Origin: Nonomuraea spiralis
GTDB lineage: Bacteria; Actinomycetota; Actinomycetes; Streptosporangiales; Streptosporangiaceae
Direction of reading: 5' to 3'
Length of the DNA: 64,000 bases
NCBI RefSeq assembly: GCF_014648435.1
Contig: NZ_BMRC01000007.1
Span: 372,001-436,000 of the forward strand
Shown: piece after piece, positions 16,732-25,283 of the stretch
Position numbering within the stretch: the stretch's first letter is position 1
Layout of the letters: the number at the start of each line of letters is the position of its first letter
Notes under the pieces: model-generated
Told to the model about the DNA's origin: nothing
What the model saw: the letters and a program-made list of their open reading frames with translations, nothing else
Databases searched by the model: none
Made by a program: the position numbers and the translations under genes

Positions 16732-17661
16732 ATGGCGATGTCTCAGACGGAACTGCTGCACGAGCTCGAGCCCGTGGTGGGCGTCGAGCTCGATCGCCAC
16801 AACTCGATGGCCAAAGAGTGGTTCCCGCACGAGTACATCCCGTGGAGCGAAGGGCGTGACTTCGACGGCATCTACGGCGGCCAGGCGTGGCAGGAGGGCG
16901 ACTCGAAGATCCCCGAGGCCGCCCGCGTCTCGCTCATCGTCAACCTGCTGACCGAGGACAACCTGCCCAGCTACCACCACGAGATCGCGACCACGTTCGG
17001 CCGCGACGGCGCGTGGGGCACCTGGGTCCACCGCTGGACCGCCGAGGAGGACCGCCACGGCACCGCCCTGCGCGACTACCTCACCGTCACCCGCGCGGTC
17101 GACCCGGTCGCGCTGGAGCGGGCCCGCATGTACCACATGGAGCAGGGCTTCACCACCGAGTACGGCACCATGCTCCAGCAGCTCGCCTACGTCTCCTTCC
17201 AGGAACTGGCCACCCGCATCTCCCACCGCAACACCGGCCGGGCCTCCGGCGACGAGGGCTGCGAGCGCCTGCTCGCCCGCATCGCCGCCGACGAGAACCT
17301 GCACATGCTCTTCTACCGCAACCTGCTCAAGGCGGCCTTCGAGCTCGACCCCAACCAGACCATGCGCGCGGTGACCGACGTCGTCACCACCTTCCAGATG
17401 CCCGGCACGGGCATGGACGGCTTCGCCCGCAAGGCCATGATCATCGCCAATGAGGGCATCTACGACCTGCGTCTCCACCTCGACGACGTGCTCATGCCCG
17501 TCCTGCGGCAGTGGGCGGTCTTCGACAAGACCGGGCTCGACGCCGAGGGCGAGGCCGCCCGCGAGGAGCTGTCGGCGTTCCTGGCCAAGACCGAGGTCAC
17601 GGCCGCCCGGTTCGTCGAGCGCCGCGAGGAGCGCCGCGCCCGCGCCGCCGCCAGGGGCTGA
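16732..17661 (+). CDS. desA: acyl-[acyl-carrier-protein] desaturase, diiron
   Basis: A 309-residue soluble stearoyl-ACP desaturase-type enzyme (FA_desaturase_2). It puts a double bond into ACP- or CoA-bound acyl chains using a diiron centre, oxygen and ferredoxin. Iron ligand motifs are visible as TEDNLPSYHHE (about residues 79-89), EEDRHG (about 105) and DENLHM (about 187). The start follows a GAAGGAGA ribosome site, with a second in-frame ATG six bases on. A predicted iron box and a TACGG palindrome precede it, so control by iron and/or a fatty-acid regulator is plausible. It resembles mycobacterial DesA1/DesA2. Confidence 0.92.
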   Translation: MAMSQTELLHELEPVVGVELDRHNSMAKEWFPHEYIPWSEGRDFDGIYGGQAWQEGDSKIPEAARVSLIVNLLTEDNLPSYHHEIATTFGRDGAWGTWVHRWTAEEDRHGTALRDYLTVTRAVDPVALERARMYHMEQGFTTEYGTMLQQLAYVSFQELATRISHRNTGRASGDEGCERLLARIAADENLHMLFYRNLLKAAFELDPNQTMRAVTDVVTTFQMPGTGMDGFARKAMIIANEGIYDLRLHLDDVLMPVLRQWAVFDKTGLDAEGEAAREELSAFLAKTEVTAARFVERREERRARAAARG

Positions 17662-17707
17662 CGCGGGGGCCGCCGCCGTCCGCGCGGCCGTGGCATGATC
17701 CCTCCTC

Positions 17708-19675
17708 ATGGAGTTCCTGGGCACGCTGTTCGTCTCGCTCGCCATCCTGGTGATGATCCTGCTGCTGGCGACGGCGGCCCAACGCCTGCTCGGGGTCAGG
17801 TTCGGCGCGTTACGCACCTTCCTGGCCGCGATGGTGGCCTGGGGCCTGGCCCAGCCGATGCTGACGCCGGTCATCGCCTCGTTCGGGCCGGTCGATCCGG
17901 ACACCACACCCGACGCGGGCGCGCTCGGGCTGCTGCTCCTGATCGCCATGTGCATGGTGCTCATCCCCATGGTGATCCTGGTGCTGGCCGAGGCGCTGGT
18001 GCCGCCGGGCTCGGTGCCCGGGCCGCTGGAGGTCCTGCGCTCGCTGCGCGGCCGGCTCCGCCGGGCCAGGCGCTACTCGCAGATCACCAGGATCGCGTTC
18101 AGGCACGGGCTCGGCCCCTACCTGCGGGGCCGCGGCGAAAGCCTGGAGGACAGGTCGGGCAAGGTACGCCTGGCCCGGTCGCTGCGCGAGGCGCTCGACG
18201 ACGGCGGCGTCACCTTCGTCAAGCTCGGCCAGGTTCTGTCCACCCGGCGTGACCTGCTGCCGGCCGAGTTCATCGACGAGCTGGGCCGGTTGCAGGACCA
18301 TGTCGCCCCCGCGCCGTGGGAGCGCGTCGAGCCGGTGCTCGCCGCCGGGCTGGGCGGGCCGGTCGAGGAGGTCTTCGCCGCCTTCGACCGTACGCCGCTG
18401 GCCGCCGCCTCCATCGGCCAGGCCCACACGGCCCGCCTGCACACCGGCGAGAACGTCGTGGTCAAGGTACGCAGGCCGGACATCGAGCGCGTCGTGGCCC
18501 AGGACCTCGACATCGTCCGCCGCCTGGCCGCCACGCTGGAGTCCAGGACCCGGTGGGGGCGTGCGCTGGGGCTGCGCGACCTGGCCGAGGGGTTCGCCAC
18601 CGCCATCCGCGAGGAGCTGGACTTCCGGGTCGAGGCCGCCAACATGGCCGCCGTGGCCGCCTCGGGCAGCGGCGGGGTCACCTACCCCGAGCCGTTCCCC
18701 GCGCTCTGTTCCGAGCAGGTGCTGGTCATGCGGCGCCTGTCGGGCGGGCCGGTCACCGCGGCCACCTCCGAGCAGGGCCCGGCCCTGGCCCGCGACCTGC
18801 TCGACTGCCTGCTGCGGCAGATCCTCGTCGAGGGCGTCTTCCACGCCGACCCCCATCCGGGCAACCTCATGCTGCTCGACGACGGCACGCTCGGCCTGCT
18901 CGACTTCGGCTCCGTCGGACGCCTGGACGGCTCCGTACGCTCGGCCCTGCAACGCTTCCTGCTCGCGATGAACCGGCAGGACCCGCTCGGCGTCACCGAC
19001 GCGCTGCTGGAGGTGGTGCCGCGGCCGGAGGAGATCGACGAGGCCGCGCTGGAGCGGGCGCTCGGCCAGTTCATGGCCAGGCACCTCGGGCCCGGCATGG
19101 ACAGCGTGCAGATGTTCACCGACCTGTTCAAGATCGTCTCCGAGTACGGGCTCTCCATCCCGCCCGAGGTGGCCGCCGTCTTCCGGGCCCTGGCCACCCT
19201 GGAGGGCACGCTGGTACGCCTGTCGCCGGGCTTCAACCTGATCGGCGAGGCCCGCGCGTTCGCCGGCCGCTATCTGGCCGAGCGGGCCGGACCCGAGTCC
19301 GTCAAGGAGGCCGTCGGCCAGGAGCTGGCCGCGTTGCTGCCGATGTTGCGCCGCCTGCCCCGCCGGGTCGAGCGCATCGCCAGCGCCGCCGAGCACGGCA
19401 GGTTCAGCCTGAACGTACGGCTGCTGGCCGACGACCGCGACCGCCGCTACGTCACCGGGCTGGTCCACCAGGTGCTGCTCACGGTGCTCGGCGCCACGGC
19501 CGGGCTCATGGCCGTGTTGCTGCTCGGCATCGAGGGCGGGCCGATCGTGGTCGGCACCACGAGCCTGTACCAGCTCCTCGGCTACAACCTGCTGGTGATC
19601 GCCTCGATCATGGTGCTGCGGGTGCTCGCACTGATCTTCCGCCGCCCCCGTGACCAGGACCGCCACCGGGACTGA
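17708..19675 (+). CDS. ABC1/UbiB-family atypical kinase, membrane-bound
   Basis: A 655-residue UbiB/ADCK-type protein. Two or three N-terminal membrane helices (residues about 4-25, 32-57 and 73-96) precede the kinase-like domain. The family's Ala-rich loop is AAASIGQAHTARLHTGENVVVKVRRP (lysine in VVVKV). The active site is VFHADPHPGNLMLLDDGTLGLLDFGSVGRL (about residues 376-405). Two more helices end the protein. Family members support isoprenoid quinone synthesis or lipid handling, and many hydrolyse ATP rather than phosphorylate proteins. The client is unknown. Confidence 0.9.
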   Translation: MEFLGTLFVSLAILVMILLLATAAQRLLGVRFGALRTFLAAMVAWGLAQPMLTPVIASFGPVDPDTTPDAGALGLLLLIAMCMVLIPMVILVLAEALVPPGSVPGPLEVLRSLRGRLRRARRYSQITRIAFRHGLGPYLRGRGESLEDRSGKVRLARSLREALDDGGVTFVKLGQVLSTRRDLLPAEFIDELGRLQDHVAPAPWERVEPVLAAGLGGPVEEVFAAFDRTPLAAASIGQAHTARLHTGENVVVKVRRPDIERVVAQDLDIVRRLAATLESRTRWGRALGLRDLAEGFATAIREELDFRVEAANMAAVAASGSGGVTYPEPFPALCSEQVLVMRRLSGGPVTAATSEQGPALARDLLDCLLRQILVEGVFHADPHPGNLMLLDDGTLGLLDFGSVGRLDGSVRSALQRFLLAMNRQDPLGVTDALLEVVPRPEEIDEAALERALGQFMARHLGPGMDSVQMFTDLFKIVSEYGLSIPPEVAAVFRALATLEGTLVRLSPGFNLIGEARAFAGRYLAERAGPESVKEAVGQELAALLPMLRRLPRRVERIASAAEHGRFSLNVRLLADDRDRRYVTGLVHQVLLTVLGATAGLMAVLLLGIEGGPIVVGTTSLYQLLGYNLLVIASIMVLRVLALIFRRPRDQDRHRD

Positions 19676-19772
19676 GACGAAGTCGGGACTGCTCTTGACT
19701 CGGAGCTGGTCTTGGACATCCGAGGCATCGGGCACGTTTCCAGGTGACACCGGAACGCCTGGGGAGCAGTGG

Positions 19773-20306
19773 GTGAAAATCATCGGGATCGCCGCCAGTC
19801 TCCACGTGGGGTCATTCATCAACCGATTGCTGGACGCAGCGGGCGGCGAACTGCCGGAGGGCGTACGGTTCGAGATCTGGGCGGGGCTGGGGGATGTGCC
19901 GCCGTACCAGGCGGGCAAGGTGCCGGTGACGGCCAGGGAACTGCTCGGACTGGTCTCCGAGGCCGACGCGGTGTTGCTGACGGCTCCCGAGCACAGCCTG
20001 CTGCCGATGGAGCTGACGTACGCGCTGCAGTGGTTGTCGGCCGGTGACGTACTGGCCGGGAAGCATGTTGCGGTGATGAGCGCGAGCGCGCGGGCGTGCG
20101 GCGCGATGTGGGCGCAGGCGGAGCTCTACAAGCAGCTCCAGGGCGCCGACGCGGTCGCGATGGGCGCCGAGCTGGTCATCTCGCCGGCCTGCCCGCACTT
20201 CGACGACCACGGCCGGCTCATCGATGCCGAGCTGCGCGACCAGGTACGGGCCGTGATCGGGCAGCTCTGCCCGGCCGGGGCCAGGGAGCCGGCGTTCTCC
20301 CTGTGA
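19773..20306 (+). CDS. NADPH-dependent FMN reductase-like flavoprotein
   Basis: A 177-residue flavodoxin-fold protein. The start GTG at 19773 follows TGGGGAG by about six bases. The sequence KIIGIAASLHVGSFINRLLDAA is the phosphate-binding loop with SxxxSxxxxLL-like spacing. PEHSLLPMELTYALQWLS is the family's PEYNxxxPxxLKNALDW block in altered form. Such enzymes pass electrons from NAD(P)H to FMN, quinones or azo compounds. The physiological acceptor is unknown. Its FMN loop is less canonical than most, so a non-enzymatic role is possible. Confidence 0.75.
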   Translation: MKIIGIAASLHVGSFINRLLDAAGGELPEGVRFEIWAGLGDVPPYQAGKVPVTARELLGLVSEADAVLLTAPEHSLLPMELTYALQWLSAGDVLAGKHVAVMSASARACGAMWAQAELYKQLQGADAVAMGAELVISPACPHFDDHGRLIDAELRDQVRAVIGQLCPAGAREPAFSL

Positions 20307-20333
20307 ACGACGCGGCCCGGGCCCTGGGCGGGT

Positions 20334-20744
20334 TCAGTGGGGGTCGCGGCGCAGGCGCTTGACGTCGGAGCGGAGCTTCTTGCCCGCGATGCGGCGTTCG
20401 ACGGAGCCGCGGCTCGGCTTGGTCGGACGGCGGTGCTTGGGCGGCGGCGCGACGGCTTCCCTGATGCGCTGGGCCAGCCGGTGACCGGCGGCCTCCCTGT
20501 TGCGCAGCTGGGAGCGGTACTCCGAGGCCACGACGGTGATCGTGGTGGTGCCCAGACGGTCGAGCGCGCGGGCCTTGAGCGCGGGCGGGATCGCGGTGCT
20601 CGCGGCGACGTCGAAGATCAGCTCCACACGACTGTCGGTGGTGTTGACACCCTGGCCGCCCGGACCTGAGGAGCGGGAGAACCGCCAGCCCAGCTCGGCG
20701 TCGGGGATGACGATCGAGTCGTTGACGACCAGCGGGCCAGTCAT
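20334..20744 (-). CDS. arfB: alternative ribosome-rescue peptidyl-tRNA hydrolase ArfB
   Basis: A 136-residue release factor-like protein (YaeJ/ArfB, human ICT1 relative). It carries the catalytic GGQ in SSGPGGQGVNTTDSRVEL (about residues 25-42). A basic C-terminal tail (KKLRSDVKRLRRDPH) would sit in the empty mRNA channel. It frees ribosomes stalled without a stop codon. It lacks the codon-recognition domain of RF1/RF2, as expected for the family. Monocistronic, convergent with the flavoprotein gene. Confidence 0.93.
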   Translation of the reverse strand: MTGPLVVNDSIVIPDAELGWRFSRSSGPGGQGVNTTDSRVELIFDVAASTAIPPALKARALDRLGTTTITVVASEYRSQLRNREAAGHRLAQRIREAVAPPPKHRRPTKPSRGSVERRIAGKKLRSDVKRLRRDPH

Positions 20745-20888
20745 GGGTGAGGCTCCTGTTTCCTGATTGCGGCTTGTTTATATGAATGTCACCGTATATG
20801 AGCGACATATGCCGTTCGCAACGGCATTTTCAATGTCTGCCCTCGCTGCGAATATGGAGAAGAACATTCCGCGGGAGGGGCACATTCC

Positions 20889-21668
20889 ATGGACCCGAAG
20901 TGGGTCGCGCAGGCGGCGCTCACCGTAGGACTCGCCGTGATCTCCGCCGTCGTCTTCCTGCTGCTGAGGTGTCAGGGCAGGGGGCGGCCCTTCGGACCAG
21001 CGGGATGGCGGCTCGCGCTCACCGTCAGCCTGCTCACCGGGGGCCTGTCCGCCGGCGTCGCGCTGGCCGGCCACGCCCTGCTGGACGACGCCCTGGCCAC
21101 CGTCCTGGGCGCGGTCGCGCCGAGCGGCCTGTGGCTCAGCCAGATGCGGGCCAAGCAGGACGAACGCCGCTCGCTGGGCCGGGAGGTGGCCACGTTCTGG
21201 CTGGTGTCCCTGCTGACCCGGCTCGACCAGGCGATGGCCGAGGACGAGCGCGTCTGGTGCGAGAAACGGGTGGACCCGTCCTGGAACGTCTACGAGCTGA
21301 GCCTGGCCGCGGCCCGCTACCACGAGCGCATCCGCGACCGCCTGTCCGCCGACGACCGGCGGCGCGAGCGGGTGCACGCCCGGCTGGACGCCGTCGAACG
21401 CAGGCTGGACGTGGCGGCGCTGATCGAGGACGGCGCCGCCCGCTCGAAGGTGGCCACGGCCCTCACCCTCTCACGCCACACCAGGACCCCGAGGTACGAG
21501 CGCTACCTCGGCAACCTCAACCGCCTGCACGGAGTACTGCGGCACGACGCCGAGAACGACGTCCTGCGCCTGCTGGCCGCGGCCTACCGGGCCGGTTACC
21601 GCTCGCTGCCCGGGTACGTGCCGCCCTCGCGGGCCCGTGCCGGCGAACGTGCCATCCGGGCGCGCTGA
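20889..21668 (+). CDS. hypothetical membrane protein
   Basis: A 259-residue protein of unknown function. Two or three hydrophobic segments (about residues 7-25, 39-60 and 66-84) are followed by a long charged cytosolic part rich in Arg and Glu, predicted mostly helical. A strong GGGAGGGG site precedes the ATG. I recognise no domain. The stretch YERYLGNLNRLHGVLRHDAENDVLRLLAAAYR, near residues 210-241, looks the best folded. It stands alone between convergent and divergent neighbours. Confidence 0.7.
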   Translation: MDPKWVAQAALTVGLAVISAVVFLLLRCQGRGRPFGPAGWRLALTVSLLTGGLSAGVALAGHALLDDALATVLGAVAPSGLWLSQMRAKQDERRSLGREVATFWLVSLLTRLDQAMAEDERVWCEKRVDPSWNVYELSLAAARYHERIRDRLSADDRRRERVHARLDAVERRLDVAALIEDGAARSKVATALTLSRHTRTPRYERYLGNLNRLHGVLRHDAENDVLRLLAAAYRAGYRSLPGYVPPSRARAGERAIRAR

Positions 21669-21702
21669 CCCGCCTCGGGCGACGGCGGACGATCCTCCGG
21701 CG

Positions 21703-21969
21703 TCAGGTGAGGGCGGAGGGAGATCCCTCGGCGTCGCCGAGCGTGAACGCCAGGCGGGCCCCCAGCGCGTCGACCACCGCGCCGAGCGTGCGCAACGTGA
21801 GGTTCTCGTCGCCGGAGAGTATCTGGCTCACCCGGCCGGGCGACACGCCCAGCGACGTGGCCAGGTCGGCCCGGGTGATCTTGTGCTCCCGCATGTACCA
21901 CGTGATCTCGTCGACGACCTCTTGGGCGAGACCGCCCACCTCTTCACGGGGGTTTCGGCGAAAGGCCAT
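21703..21969 (-). CDS. XRE-family helix-turn-helix regulator
   Basis: An 88-residue DNA-binding protein with a Cro/C1-type HTH (TRADLATSLGVSPGRVSQIL, about residues 32-51), followed by GDENLTLRTLGAVVDALG. That layout is typical of antitoxin-like or phage-repressor-like regulators. Directly upstream is a 34-base, perfectly symmetric operator candidate (22011-22044), which suggests autoregulation and control of the divergent hydrolase gene. No toxin gene is adjacent. Confidence 0.88.
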   Translation of the reverse strand: MAFRRNPREEVGGLAQEVVDEITWYMREHKITRADLATSLGVSPGRVSQILSGDENLTLRTLGAVVDALGARLAFTLGDAEGSPSALT

Positions 21970-22010
21970 CTCGGTCTCGCTCTCGACGCTGTCGTTCCCT
22001 GTGCTCCTAC

Positions 22011-22044
22011 TTTAGCTCTACCTAAACCTTTAGGCAAGACTAAA
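22011..22044. promoter_or_regulatory. double-dyad operator between XRE gene and hydrolase gene
   Basis: Four five-base units are arranged as TTTAG (22011), CTAAA (22022), TTTAG (22029) and CTAAA (22040), all mirror-symmetric about 22027.5. The inner pair forms CCTAAA-CC-TTTAGG (22021-22034). Half-sites are 11 bases apart, one helical turn, so two dimers could bind the same face. The block lies 42 bases upstream of the XRE start. Confidence 0.65.
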
Positions 22045-22129
22045 CCTGAGCCTGCTCTTGACGGCCGGGGACGAGCGGCGTATTCCAATATCCGCGGAAG
22101 ATCAAGCGGTCAGGGGTGGGGGAGGCGCA

Positions 22130-22951
22130 GTGACGGCCATCGTCGGCGTGCACGGGATCGGCAAGTACAACTACTACCTGGAGGCCGGGGGATCGGCCAC
22201 CGGGGCCGCCGACGCCATGCGCCTCAAATGGGACCGCTACCTGGGCGCCGCGCTCGGCGGCGAGGCGGCGGCCTACTTCAGCGAGATCGCCTACTTCTCC
22301 CACCACCTGCGCGACGCCCGGCCGGGGGAGAGCGCGCCCCAGGCGGCGGCGCGGGTGGAGGCCGCCACGCAGCAGGTGCTCGTCGAATGGGCCAGGAACC
22401 TCGGCCTCGGCGAGCACGTCACCGGCGCGCTCAAGTCGTTCACCGGATGGCTGCTCGGCAAGCTCGACGGCAGGTCCGCGGCGTTCGCCAAGCTGTTCGC
22501 GCCGGAGGTCGCGCTCTACCTCACCGACCAGGAACGGCGCGAGAGGTGCCGGCGGGCCGTGGCCGACACGATCCGCAGGAACCGCCCCCGGGTGGTGATC
22601 GCCCACTCGCTCGGCAGCGTCGTCGCGTACGAGACCCTGTGGGCCAACCCCGACCTGCCCGTCGACCTGCTCCTGACGCTCGGCAGCCCGCTCGGCATGC
22701 GCAACGTCGTCTTCGAACGCCTCTTGCCCGCCCCCGTCAACGGCCGCGGCGAGCGTCCGAAGAACGTCGCCCGCTGGGTGAACATCGCCGACAAGGACGA
22801 CATCGCCGCCATCCCGCCCGCCCTGCGCGCCAGCTTCACCGGCGTGGACGTCGAGGAGCTGGTCAACCTCGACTGGATCGACTTCCACACGGCCGAGAAA
22901 TACCTAGGCTGCCCGGCGCTCGACCCGCATCTGCGACCATTCCTTGCATGA
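22130..22951 (+). CDS. alpha/beta-hydrolase fold protein
   Basis: A 273-residue hydrolase with no assigned substrate. GTG at 22130 follows a GGGGGAGG site. It opens with VGVHGIGKYNYY, an oxyanion-type HG motif. The nucleophile elbow is RVVIAHSLGSVVAYETL with Ser160. Likely acid residues are Asp221/Asp223, and His253 in WIDFHTAEKYLG completes a triad. The long helical part between (about residues 30-150) acts as a lid. It is divergent from the XRE gene and shares its operator region. The following HAD gene overlaps it by four bases. A lipase, esterase or cell-surface acyl hydrolase role is possible. Confidence 0.8.
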   Translation: MTAIVGVHGIGKYNYYLEAGGSATGAADAMRLKWDRYLGAALGGEAAAYFSEIAYFSHHLRDARPGESAPQAAARVEAATQQVLVEWARNLGLGEHVTGALKSFTGWLLGKLDGRSAAFAKLFAPEVALYLTDQERRERCRRAVADTIRRNRPRVVIAHSLGSVVAYETLWANPDLPVDLLLTLGSPLGMRNVVFERLLPAPVNGRGERPKNVARWVNIADKDDIAAIPPALRASFTGVDVEELVNLDWIDFHTAEKYLGCPALDPHLRPFLA

Positions 22952-23538
22952 CGTGGATTGTGTTCGACTACGGCAATGTCCTGTCCCTGCCTCAGTCCGA
23001 GTCCGACGCCGAGGCCATGGCGCGGGCCGTCGGCGCCGAGCCGGAGACGTTCGCGCGCGGCTACTGGGAGCACCGCCTGGAGTTCGACCGGGCGAGCCTG
23101 TCACCCGTCGACTACTGGGCGGCCGTGCTGGGCCGGCCCGTCACCCCGTCGGAGGTCGCCCGCCTCGTGGCGATGGACGTCGCGAGCTGGGCCTACCCTG
23201 ACGAGGGCACGATCGCCGTCCTCGGCGAGATCCTCGACGCTGGCGACGGCGTGGCGCTGCTGTCCAACGCGCCCGTCTGCATCGCCGACGGCCTCGACGA
23301 GCTGCCCTGGATCGCCGCGATCGGCCACCGCTTCTACAGCGGCCGGATGGGCCTGGTCAAACCCGACCGGGAGATCTTCGACGCGGTCGCCCGCGAGCTG
23401 GCCGCCGACCCGTCCGAGATCGTCTTCATCGACGACCGCGCCGAGAACGTCGAGGGCGCCGAGCGCGCGGGCATGACCGGCGTGCTCTTCACCACCGCGG
23501 CCGCCCTCCGCAAGTCCCTGCGCGAGCTGCCGCGCTGA
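22948..23538 (+). CDS. HAD-family hydrolase (HAD-IA type)
   Basis: A 196-residue HAD phosphatase/dehalogenase-like protein. Motif I is VFDYGNVLSLPQ (the usual second Asp is Asn, D-Y-G-N). Motif II is LLSNAP, the conserved Lys is in MGLVKPDREIF and motif IV is IVFIDDRAENVEGAERAGM. Because motif I keeps the nucleophile Asp but not the DxD acid, activity may be of the YihX/epoxide-hydrolase-N type. The ATG overlaps the hydrolase stop (ATGA), so the pair is coupled. Confidence 0.87.
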   Translation: MTWIVFDYGNVLSLPQSESDAEAMARAVGAEPETFARGYWEHRLEFDRASLSPVDYWAAVLGRPVTPSEVARLVAMDVASWAYPDEGTIAVLGEILDAGDGVALLSNAPVCIADGLDELPWIAAIGHRFYSGRMGLVKPDREIFDAVARELAADPSEIVFIDDRAENVEGAERAGMTGVLFTTAAALRKSLRELPR

Positions 23539-23562
23539 CCTCCCGCCGGGACGACCGCCGCT

Positions 23563-23602
23563 GTTCACCCACGCTTGACTCCACTGTCACGACGGGGTCA
23601 GC
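23563..23602 (+). promoter_or_regulatory. PHO box upstream of phoD
   Basis: Four 7-base units recur every 11 bases: GTTCACC (23563), CTTGACT (23574), TGTCACG (23585) and GGTCAGC (23596). The first is identical to the Streptomyces PhoP consensus, and the others keep 4-5 of 7 positions. Tandem 11-base spacing is diagnostic for PhoP binding, so phosphate-starvation control of the next gene is likely. Confidence 0.7.
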
Positions 23603-23623
23603 GCGGGCGGACATACCTGGAGC

Positions 23624-25213
23624 GTGGACCGCAGAACGTTCCTGACAGCGGCGGCAGCCGGCCTCCTCGCGCCCCAAGCCGCCACCCCGTCCGCCATCAC
23701 CCCGTCCCCCACTCTGTCCGCCGTCCGGCCCGCCGCGGCCAGGACCCTCAGATCCGACCCGTTCACGCTCGGCGTGGCCTCCGGCGACCCCGCCGCCGAC
23801 GGGTTCGTCCTGTGGACCCGGCTGGCCGTCGAACCGCTCAGCGGCGACGGCCACGGCGGCATGCCCGCGCGCGACGTCGAGGTCGACTGGCAGGTCGCCA
23901 CCGACGAACGTTTCTCCTCCGTCGTACGGTCCGGCACCGCCACCGCCCGGTCGCGGGACGCCCACAGCGTGCACGTCGAGCTGAACGGGCTGGATCCCGG
24001 CCGCGACTACTTCTACCGGTTCAGGAGCGAGGGCAGGCTCTCGCCCGTCGCGCGTACCAGGACGACGCCGGCGGGGGAGCGGCCGCTCACCTTCGCCGTG
24101 GCCGCCTGCGCCCACTACGAGCACGGCTACTACACCGCCTACCGCCGCCTGGCCGAGCAGGAACCCGACCTGGTCGTCTTCCTCGGCGACTACATGTACG
24201 AGTACGGCCCCAGCGGCTACACCGCGCTGGCCGGCCGGGTGCGTACGCACACGCCGGGCAAGTGCGCCACGCTCGCCGACTACCGGCTGCGGCACGCCCA
24301 GTACAAGAGCGACCACGACCTCCAGGCCGCGCACGCGGTCGCGCCCTGGCTGGTGGCCTTCGACGACCACGAGATCGAGAACAACTGGGCCGGCCCCGTC
24401 TCCAGCACCGGCGCACCCGGCTTCGCGCGGCGCCGCGCCGACGCCTTCCGCGCCTACTACGAGAACATGCCGCTGCGCCGCGCCAGCCTCCAGGGCGCGG
24501 TGCTGCGCATCAACCGGCGCATCTCCTGGGGCACCCTGGCCCGCTTCCACCTCCTGGACACCCGCCAGTTCCGCGACGACCAGGCATGCCTGGACGGGGT
24601 ACGGGCCGGATGCGACGAACGGCTGTCCGACCGGCGCACGCTGCTCGGGTCCGGCCAGTGGCGCTGGCTGGAGGAGGGACTGAGCGGCTCGGACACCCGC
24701 TGGAACCTGCTGGGCCAGCAGATCCTCATGGCACAGCGCGACTACAAGATCGGGCCGGGCCGCGAGGTGAACCTGGACTCCTGGGACGGCTACGCCGCCG
24801 AGCGCACCCGCCTGCTCGGGTCGCTGTCCACCACCTCGAACCCGGTGGTGCTGACCGGGGACGCCCACATGCACCACCTGGCCGATCTCAAGGCCGACTT
24901 CGACGACCCGGACTCGCCGGTGGTGGCGAGGGAGCTGGTGACGTCGTCCATCGCGAGCGACGGCGACGGGTACCGGGACCGGACGTGGATCGCCGAGGCC
25001 CTCCAGGAGAACCCGCACATCTCCTTCATCGACCAGCGGCGCGGGTACCTCATGGCCCGGCTGACCAGGGACGAGCTGTCGGTGGACTTCCGGACGCTCG
25101 ACTACATCTCCCGCCGCGGCGCCCCGGCCCGCACCGCCCACCGCATCACCGTCCCGGCCGACCCCGACCGCTCGGCCGCCCGCGCCGCCGCCCGCCCGCC
25201 CGTCGTTGGCTGA
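23624..25213 (+). CDS. phoD: secreted alkaline phosphatase/phosphodiesterase PhoD
   Basis: A 529-residue PhoD-type enzyme that releases phosphate from phosphodiesters such as teichoic acids and DNA, outside the cell. A Tat signal (MDRRTFLTAAAAG, twin Arg at 3-4) begins the protein at GTG 23624. The N-terminal beta domain has SGDPAADGFVLWTRL. Metal-binding blocks are FAVAACAHYEHGYYTAYRRL, FLGDYMYEYG, VAFDDHEIENNW and LTGDAHMHHL, the family's Ca/Fe centre. A PHO box precedes the gene. It ends at a small GGAA-loop hairpin before a convergent gene. Confidence 0.94.
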   Translation: MDRRTFLTAAAAGLLAPQAATPSAITPSPTLSAVRPAAARTLRSDPFTLGVASGDPAADGFVLWTRLAVEPLSGDGHGGMPARDVEVDWQVATDERFSSVVRSGTATARSRDAHSVHVELNGLDPGRDYFYRFRSEGRLSPVARTRTTPAGERPLTFAVAACAHYEHGYYTAYRRLAEQEPDLVVFLGDYMYEYGPSGYTALAGRVRTHTPGKCATLADYRLRHAQYKSDHDLQAAHAVAPWLVAFDDHEIENNWAGPVSSTGAPGFARRRADAFRAYYENMPLRRASLQGAVLRINRRISWGTLARFHLLDTRQFRDDQACLDGVRAGCDERLSDRRTLLGSGQWRWLEEGLSGSDTRWNLLGQQILMAQRDYKIGPGREVNLDSWDGYAAERTRLLGSLSTTSNPVVLTGDAHMHHLADLKADFDDPDSPVVARELVTSSIASDGDGYRDRTWIAEALQENPHISFIDQRRGYLMARLTRDELSVDFRTLDYISRRGAPARTAHRITVPADPDRSAARAAARPPVVG

Positions 25214-25239
25214 ACGTTCGCTGGGAACGGGCTGAGGGT

Positions 25240-25255
25240 CCGCCGGGAACGGCGG
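25240..25255. terminator. short hairpin between phoD and the convergent adaptor gene
   Basis: CCGCCG-GGAA-CGGCGG forms a six-base-pair stem closed by a stable GGAA (GNRA) loop, 26 bases after the phoD stop. It lacks a U run, as is common in actinomycetes, and could serve genes on both strands. Confidence 0.4.
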
Positions 25256-25283
25256 GCGGGGGCGTTGGGCGGCGGCCGGTGGG

